Source of the DNA: CAYOHG01 sp964465125
GTDB lineage: Bacteria > Planctomycetota > Phycisphaerae > UBA1845 > Fen-1342
Length of the DNA: 34,673 nt
Assembly: GCA_964465125.1 (NCBI GenBank)
Contig: CAYXIO010000043.1
Span: forward strand, 1-34,673
Direction of reading: 5' to 3'
Of this stretch, positions 26,601-34,673 are shown in pieces. The number at the start of each line of letters is the position of its first letter. The first letter of the stretch is position 1. Below the pieces are notes generated by a model. The model worked only from the letters and a program-made list of their open reading frames with translations, did not search any database and was not told the DNA's origin. A program made the translations under genes and the position numbers.

Positions 26601-27768
26601 CCGGCTGCAGCCCGACCCAGTCGCCGGCGAGCTGCTCGGCCACGCCAAGGGCGGCCGCAAAGGGAGGTAACTCGCGCGCGCGGAACGGAATCGCCAGTCC
26701 CCCGTCGATCAGCGAATCATGCTGCAGCGTGAAGCCGCCGTCCGGGTGGCGAACGGTCAGGTGCGTGTCGAAGAACGCATCTACCATGGACGCTACGTCA
26801 GGCGAATCCCAGACCTGGCCAAGCAGGTCCTCGACCTGCGCGACGCGCGGCTGCGCATCGGCGAGCGTGACCAGGCTGGCCGCGCACAGAACCGCGTCAT
26901 GGTTCAGGCCGGAGCTGGCCAGGCCGCGTTCTCTCGCCGCGAGCCGGTGCTCCGCCAGCGCTTCGGATGCGGGGATGCGCAAGAGCTCGATTCGGCAGCG
27001 CGGCGGTTGGGTTTCCGGATGGTGGCCCTTCTGCTGCACATAATCGCAGAGCAGTCTGAGCAGGTACGGGTTGTTGGCGCTGCCACTCATCCCGAGGCCG
27101 ACGATTTCATCAGTCGTTCGGTTGGGATCGAGACCTCGACCCGCGATGTACTCCCGAGTTTCCTCGAGATTGAAGGGCGCAAGCTCGACGTGTTCGGTCC
27201 GATGGAAGTACCTCGGCGCAAAATCTGGATCGGGCTCTAGTCGCGAGGTCACAAGCACCGGTAGCTCGGATGGGCTGTAGACCAGCTCGTCCAGGACGTG
27301 GCGCAGGCCGCGCGGGTCCGACTCGAGCCTAAGGCGGCGCTGAATCTCGTTGAGGGCGTCAATGACGATGACGGCCCGACGGCGCTCGACACGGGCCTTC
27401 CACAGGGGCTCGTCTACTCCGCCGGGTCGAAGCTGCTTGGCCAGATCCAGCGGCGCCAGGCTTGTTGATCGCAGCTTGCGGAGGCTGGCAAGTTCGACGA
27501 TTACGGGGGCGACGACGTCCGAACGGCCTTGCCGGTCCTTTCTCAGCAGCCATGAGCGCAGCGCGTGACGGACAAACGTGGTCTTTCCGCAGCCGCCGGG
27601 GCCCTGTACCCACGTCGTGCGTTCGCCGCCACCGGCGATTCGCTCCAGAAGCCGGTCGAAGGAGAGCTGCAGGTCTTCGCCTCTACCGGCGACGGCCACC
27701 CGGAATCGCGGAGCGACGAAGTGCGGCTCTGGCTCGATTCGCGCGAGGAACTCGTCCCACCCCGGCAT
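23647..27768 (-). CDS. NACHT/STAND-like NTPase with HEAT-repeat array
   Basis: A 1373-residue cytoplasmic protein. ATG 27768 is chosen because TTGGAG lies 6 nt upstream; TTG 27780 is an alternative. Walker A is G-P-G-G-C-G-K-T at 56-63. Walker B is V-I-V-I-D-A-L-N-E at 133-141, with the D-A-L-N-E typical of NACHT. V-L-V-T-S-R at 171-176 is the sensor strand. Residues about 546-960 hold about a dozen 34-residue HEAT/PBS-lyase-like repeats (V-R-G-S-A-A-x-A-L-G-L-I-G-V-G-D). More helical repeats follow. Residues about 1199-1373 resemble a C-terminal module I know from bacterial signalling ATPases (Y-I-x-x-L-L-R-H-P strand-helix, coiled coil, then R-x-R-x-S-I-x-R-A-L). No effector domain precedes the P-loop. 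The upstream small gene and membrane protein may act with it. The function could be signalling or defence and is not shown. Confidence 0.85.
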   Translation of the reverse strand: MPGWDEFLARIEPEPHFVAPRFRVAVAGRGEDLQLSFDRLLERIAGGGERTTWVQGPGGCGKTTFVRHALRSWLLRKDRQGRSDVVAPVIVELASLRKLRSTSLAPLDLAKQLRPGGVDEPLWKARVERRRAVIVIDALNEIQRRLRLESDPRGLRHVLDELVYSPSELPVLVTSRLEPDPDFAPRYFHRTEHVELAPFNLEETREYIAGRGLDPNRTTDEIVGLGMSGSANNPYLLRLLCDYVQQKGHHPETQPPRCRIELLRIPASEALAEHRLAARERGLASSGLNHDAVLCAASLVTLADAQPRVAQVEDLLGQVWDSPDVASMVDAFFDTHLTVRHPDGGFTLQHDSLIDGGLAIPFRARELPPFAAALGVAEQLAGDWVGLQPDPDSAALHASEWLQSRSRHDLLVDMAVANQGVLCEHTRRALWRGAGRGLIMRREVRDRTATALSRLGRDASVDASRYGVLDDISGGDRDLLMKYMRLLRTGRLNARSHQTLHRAKNFGQPSARDSGGPASGRPLRADRTRIGLYITECASGDASVRRTAVRQLAIPGLARAIPALVQRLQSDADHIIRISAAHSLGLVGIDDVEAVEALRNSLKYDPRAGVRESAARALGLIGAGDEDVLKDLTAALRFDAVSIVRVAAGSALGSAGRGDADTVAALSSSLKGDPAANVRGSAATALGLVGGGDGGAAELLIYTLANDAAPEVRGSAARALGLIGAGDKGVAALATALRSDETPDARFSAAYALGLLGVSKPEAIQALVARLGSDPSAAVRGTAGHALGLVGVRDPEAVQALVAALRSDEASDVRGSAANALGLIGVGDKDAIDALIVAVREDSDRGCRGSAADALGLIGVGHRDAIQTLIQALGEDADSKCRGSAAHALALIGVGDQDAIRALIRSLQTDEQPHVRGSSANALGIIGIGATDVVQALVDCANDDAAPVEARNSAVDALSRLNADPHPWAAALYERLGSTHGIPFERRGAFRWFRGKVVDFFAGAAPRDENVRFLDRVARHDTDQKSRTRAIQGLARWDRFSHDLIAFLIDPLYSRADGRRRDTDAGVRGEVGRAILRGFHGGATPHDEDLDLTLRMLADPDIYPSTITSACTALYELAPTDRGRALRAIRAHARLRGEVHPFLPVVLGRVEQQTMQDSAAIDEFRRLVADPVGALRLLQTQAPRQRPRGAASPASVPNYVFRPQGGQFEVRFGDEMGFLPNHAGIQYIHQLLRHPDRPHTPLELDGGGTELRGTMNPSRQLVADRGVDYQQVQDTLRAQIESARAADDAERALELQEDLDLIDEQSALARHGAAFPGDYQRAVHRIRTSILRALKMIQGDSGLPRLAHHLQTSIVTDGFRYAPGPDVIHWELD
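24886..26052 (-). repeat. In-gene tandem repeat, 102-bp period
   Basis: The HEAT region of the NTPase is a DNA-level tandem array with a period of 102 bp (34 codons). Most units keep exact length; one is 33 codons. Neighbouring units share both the V-R-G-S-A-A frame and many synonymous positions, which points to recent duplication or gene conversion between units. Confidence 0.8.
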
Positions 27769-27801
27769 CCGCGGCTCCAAGAGACGGAGGACAGCTCCAT
27801 T

Positions 27802-28123
27802 CTAGATGGACGCGCGGGTTTCGTTGCCCGCAGCCCAATCGGGCACGTGGAAGCGCCGCCGCGCGGCCCAATCGAACGCAACTTGGGCGCGTCGGCCCCA
27901 GCCGGTCGCTTTCCAGCTCGACGAGGTTTTGCGCCAGCCGGCCTTCTGCCGCTCGGAACCCGACAATCCGCCGCACGACGCCGTCGCCGAGCGCCTGGCA
28001 GTCGGCGACTTCGATGAGCATCCATCGTTGCAGTTGAAAGGACATGGGAATGAGCCTGATTACGGCGGTGGCAGCGACCGACGCGATCAGCCGCTTGAGA
28101 TGTTTCGAGAGTCTCGCGGCCAT
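27802..28123 (-). pseudogene. Frameshifted small gene upstream of the NTPase
   Basis: From ATG 28123 (or the internal ATG 28045) an open frame with high third-position GC encodes up to L-V-E-L-E-S-D-R-L-G. There third-position GC collapses and the same frame runs on into the NTPase gene. In the next frame the high GC3 resumes and encodes a natural-looking end (A-Q-V-A-F-D-W-A-A-R-R-R-F-H-V-P-D-W-A-A) with TAG at 27802-27804. Removing one G from the GGGG at 27896-27899 (CCCC on plus) joins both parts into about 106 residues. The gene lies 17 nt after the membrane protein stop and 33 nt before the NTPase ATG, so the three are probably an operon. It may be a broken gene, a sequencing error or a programmed +1 shift. 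Family not recognised. Confidence 0.6.
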
Positions 28124-28140
28124 GGCAAAGCCCGATCGGT

Positions 28141-28737
28141 CTACACCTCGATGACGTCACTTGTGGCATCCGCTGTTCTCCGCCGAGGGCGCGCGTCGTC
28201 GCAGCGCTTCCTGGCGAGCCCCAGGGCGACGGAGCATGCGACTGCGGCGATCCCCAAGACGACGCTCGGCAGGTAATTGGGCCCGCTCATGTGCTCATGC
28301 TCGTTGTTGCCATCGTGGGTGAAGTACGCCGGACCCGCGGGAAGCATCGCCACGGCAAACGAGCCGCGCGGCGCCCAGGGCTTGCCGCAAACGAAGCAGC
28401 CGCCATCCACGTAGAGCTCTTCGCCGGCCCAGTTGCGTATGGACCATTCCGGCGCGGGGTCTTGCAGGTGCCCAAGATAGGCGAGCGTTCCCTGCACCCA
28501 GCAGGAGACGGAGCCGACGTCTTCGGGCAGTTGGATCGGCGCAGGAGGTGCGATCTGGCGTATCGGCATCAGAAGGTGGGGGCTGGTACCAAAGCCAGAA
28601 GCGAACAGGATCATCGGGCGCGGTGCGACCAGCAGCAACAGCATCCAGGCGAGTATTGGCGACGCGATCCACCCCCACGAGAGCACGCGTCGAATCACGC
28701 CAGTGCGTGTGCCCTTCCTGAATCGCCGAGGTCCCAC
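28141..28737 (-). CDS. Membrane protein with two TM helices, unknown function
   Basis: A 198-residue protein starting at GTG 28737 without a strong ribosome-binding site. A basic N-terminus leads to TM1 (about 22-44, I-L-A-W-M-L-L-L-L-V). An extracytoplasmic domain of about 110 residues has three cysteines, including C-F-V-C, and several Trp. TM2 lies at about 157-177 (V-V-L-G-I-A-A-V-A-C-S-V-A-L-G) and ends in an Arg-rich cytoplasmic tail. The layout resembles a loosely related group of small planctomycete membrane proteins with a cytoplasmic basic tail, but I cannot name a family. Codon use is less GC-biased than in neighbouring genes. It is probably the first gene of the NTPase cluster. 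Confidence 0.6.
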   Translation of the reverse strand: MGPRRFRKGTRTGVIRRVLSWGWIASPILAWMLLLLVAPRPMILFASGFGTSPHLLMPIRQIAPPAPIQLPEDVGSVSCWVQGTLAYLGHLQDPAPEWSIRNWAGEELYVDGGCFVCGKPWAPRGSFAVAMLPAGPAYFTHDGNNEHEHMSGPNYLPSVVLGIAAVACSVALGLARKRCDDARPRRRTADATSDVIEV

Positions 28738-28825
28738 GTGTTTGCTCGACGTGCGCCACCATTCATTCAGTGCATCGCGAAGTCAGATGGCGGCACGGCC
28801 GAAATCGCTGCATCAGGAGAACAAT

Positions 28826-28861
28826 GGGGGACGGGCCCGGCTTGATCGCCGCCCGTCCCCC
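28826..28861 (-). terminator. Perfect 11-bp stem, terminator of the mdh/YHS unit
   Basis: GGGGGACGGGC (28826-28836) pairs perfectly with GCCCGTCCCCC (28851-28861) over 14 nt, with a possible inner GGC/GCC pair. On the minus strand it follows the YHS gene stop by about 120 nt and is trailed by ATTGTTCT, a weak T-rich tract. It separates that unit from the NTPase cluster. Confidence 0.55.
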
Positions 28862-28984
28862 TTGTGGTCTTTCGGCCTACGCGGTACTCCGCCGCGGCCG
28901 TTCGCTTGTGCGATGCCAACCGTTAGTCCGTTTGCGGCCGGTCCGCGCGTGTGAACCGCCGCTGCTCTTCCGGCGTGGGTGCCG

Positions 28985-29656
28985 CTACGGCTTCTTGTGC
29001 GCCTCCCAGGCCTTCTTGTTGGCCGCGACGACCTCATCGACCTTCTTCAGCGTCGCCGCCGTGTCCTTTTTGGCGGCGGCCGGGCAGTTGGGGCAGCAGA
29101 AGTAGACCATGCGCCCGTCGAGCTTGTCGCTGGCGGTCGGGTCGATCTCCTTGCCGCTGACCGGGCACGTCGTCTGGAAGGTAAAGCACTCATCCATCTT
29201 CGAGGCGTACTTCGAGCTGTCCTTCTCCCAGGTCTTCTTGGCCTCTTCGCTGGCGAAGAAGATCTCGAAGTCCGGCGTCGAGACATATTGCTCGTGCTTC
29301 ACCGGCTCGCCGGTGACCGGACAGACGGTCTGCACCCGCATCGGCTTGAGCGCCTCCCACTGGGCCTTGACGGCGGCGGCGTACTTGTCGGGGTCCTCCT
29401 TGAAGGGCTTGATGCAGTCGTCGCAGCAGAAGTAGACGCGCTTACCGCGGTAGACCGTGAAGGACTTCATGTCCGCGGGCTCATCCGTGACCGCGCAGGT
29501 GAGCTTCGCGTGCTCGCCCTCGGCCTTGGGCTGTTTATGCTCCGCGGCCGGCTTGGCGGGCTTGTCCTGCTTGGGGTCTTCGGCGCTGGCCCAGCTTGTC
29601 GCCAGGGTCAGGGCCAGGCTCACGATCACGAACCGTCGCACAGTGCTCGAAAACAT
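28985..29656 (-). CDS. Secreted protein with three YHS/TRASH-like modules
   Basis: A 223-residue exported protein. The signal peptide is residues about 1-26 (V-I-V-S-L-A-L-T-L-A-T-S-W-A-S-A). A Lys/Pro linker precedes three related modules. Module 1 has C-A-V-T-D-E-P and V-Y-F-C-C-D-D-C. Module 2 has C-P-V-T-G-E-P-V but I-F-F-A-S-E-E in place of the second cysteine cluster. Module 3 has C-P-V-S-G-K-E and V-Y-F-C-C-P-N-C. These fit YHS/TRASH-type treble-clef metal-binding folds, so a heavy-metal or copper role is likely but unproven. ATG 29656 is chosen because it gives the signal peptide and has GGAGG 9 nt upstream. It lies 44 bp downstream of mdh on the same strand. Confidence 0.8.
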   Translation of the reverse strand: MFSSTVRRFVIVSLALTLATSWASAEDPKQDKPAKPAAEHKQPKAEGEHAKLTCAVTDEPADMKSFTVYRGKRVYFCCDDCIKPFKEDPDKYAAAVKAQWEALKPMRVQTVCPVTGEPVKHEQYVSTPDFEIFFASEEAKKTWEKDSSKYASKMDECFTFQTTCPVSGKEIDPTASDKLDGRMVYFCCPNCPAAAKKDTAATLKKVDEVVAANKKAWEAHKKP

Positions 29657-29700
29657 CGGGTCGTCCTCCCAGGTAAAAAGGGGATGGTTGCGGCGCCTGA

Positions 29701-30636
<936 letters not shown>

Positions 30637-30757
30637 GCCAGTCTCCACGCCAGGCTGAGGCGTCGAATCACGTAGCTGCCACAACGCCAGAAGCCTGACA
30701 TACCCGGTGCCAATACTTGGTAGTTTACCCGCGTACCGGCTTCGCGGCAGGTCGCGG

Positions 30758-30792
30758 GCCGGAAGGCGCGCCCGGTCGGGCATCCTTCCGGC
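30758..30792. repeat. Inverted repeat, 9-bp arms
   Basis: GCCGGAAGG (30758-30766) pairs with CCTTCCGGC (30784-30792). The loop itself contains GCCC/GGGC (30770-30773 / 30778-30781), giving a nested hairpin. It lies between divergent mdh and uvrA. Confidence 0.5.
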
Positions 30793-30839
30793 GGGTCGAT
30801 CCCTCGCGCGCTGCCACCCGGGCGGCGCGGCGCGCAAGT

Positions 30840-30883
30840 GCACGCAACCTCTGGCGCCGACAGCACTTTTGAGAGTTGCGTGC
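30840..30883. repeat. Inverted repeat, 9-bp arms
   Basis: GCACGCAAC (30840-30848) pairs with GTTGCGTGC (30875-30883). Three further pairs (TCT/AGA) follow after a one-base bulge. The long loop (about 20 nt) argues against a simple terminator; a protein-binding site or structured RNA is possible. Confidence 0.45.
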
Positions 30884-31092
30884 GCGCTCGCGCGAGAGGC
30901 GCCGCGATCGTCGCCTTGGCCAAAGGAGTCCCTGCGCGGCCGAGCGCCGCGACCGAGAAATCGAGTCCCCGGCCGCGTTGCGGCGGCTCCCGACGCCTGT
31001 GTCCGTGGTCGCTCACGATCCGTTGTCCGCGGTCCTTGGCGCATGCAGCGTAGCGCGGCGGCGTTGCGCCAAGCAGAACCGCGCCACGCCCG

Positions 31093-31098
31093 TATAAT
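31093..31098 (+). promoter_or_regulatory. Consensus -10 box upstream of uvrA
   Basis: TATAAT, a perfect sigma-70-type -10, lies 34 bp before the uvrA ATG. No clear -35 is found at 16-18 bp. I see no convincing LexA-type operator around it. Confidence 0.5.
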
Positions 31099-31132
31099 CG
31101 CCGTTTTGAACTTGCCTGCGGCAGCGGGTGGC

Positions 31133-34673
<3,541 letters not shown>

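Larger units (their letters stand above)
30637..31132. other. mdh/uvrA divergent intergenic region
   Basis: This 496-bp gap shows no convincing protein gene. It holds two strong inverted repeats (30758-30792 and 30840-30883) and a consensus -10 box for uvrA (31093-31098). The length and structure are unusual for this compact window, so a regulatory RNA or long leader is possible but unsupported beyond the hairpins. Confidence 0.6.

Noticed and set aside
23647..27768. Calling the NTPase an established phage-defence (Avs-type) gene
   Set aside because: It lacks a recognisable N-terminal nuclease or other effector and has no defence or mobile genes beside it. Only the STAND-like core and the repeats are supported.

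Overview
The window is GC-rich DNA densely packed with genes, and it looks like a chromosomal segment of a planctomycete (Planctomycetota, perhaps Phycisphaerae-like). This is an inference from gene content: a two-module DUF1080 secreted protein, a DUF2617 protein, a TPR protein carrying RNA polymerase alpha-CTD modules, a UvrA with extra modules, and several secreted proteins of unknown function. I see no rRNA, tRNA, CRISPR array, insertion sequence or phage gene.

Left part (1-10.3 kb): the 3' end of lepA, a large secreted metzincin protease, a B12-binding radical SAM enzyme, then acpS (minus) and accA (plus) diverging from a 354-bp region that holds a 16-bp perfect palindrome and an AT-rich promoter-like patch. 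DUF971 and DUF2617 genes follow accA. On the minus strand lie a cysteine-rich secreted protein and a second secreted protein. They are preceded by a promoter whose spacer contains 13 consecutive T and by a six-codon leader ORF.

Middle part (9.8-23.3 kb): metH and a macro-domain hydrolase on the minus strand diverge from a tight plus-strand set: TPR/alpha-CTD protein, tgt, yajC, DUF58 protein. Next are a hybrid histidine kinase, trmB and the DUF1080 protein.

Right part (23.3-34.7 kb): a minus-strand cluster that I consider the most novel locus. It holds a two-TM membrane protein, a small frameshifted gene, a 1373-residue NACHT/STAND-like NTPase with a highly homogeneous 34-residue HEAT array and a C-terminal module typical of signalling ATPases, and an unlisted 51-residue membrane peptide. 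Beyond it are mdh with a triple YHS/TRASH-like secreted protein, and a uvrA gene whose first ATPase module is of the type normally found second. The uvrA gene runs off the window.

Most of the window is housekeeping: translation (lepA, tgt, trmB), fatty acid synthesis (acpS, accA), methionine cycle (metH), central carbon (mdh), secretion (yajC) and DNA repair (uvrA). The accessory interest lies in the NTPase cluster, the TPR/alpha-CTD protein, the uvrA architecture and the homopolymer promoter.
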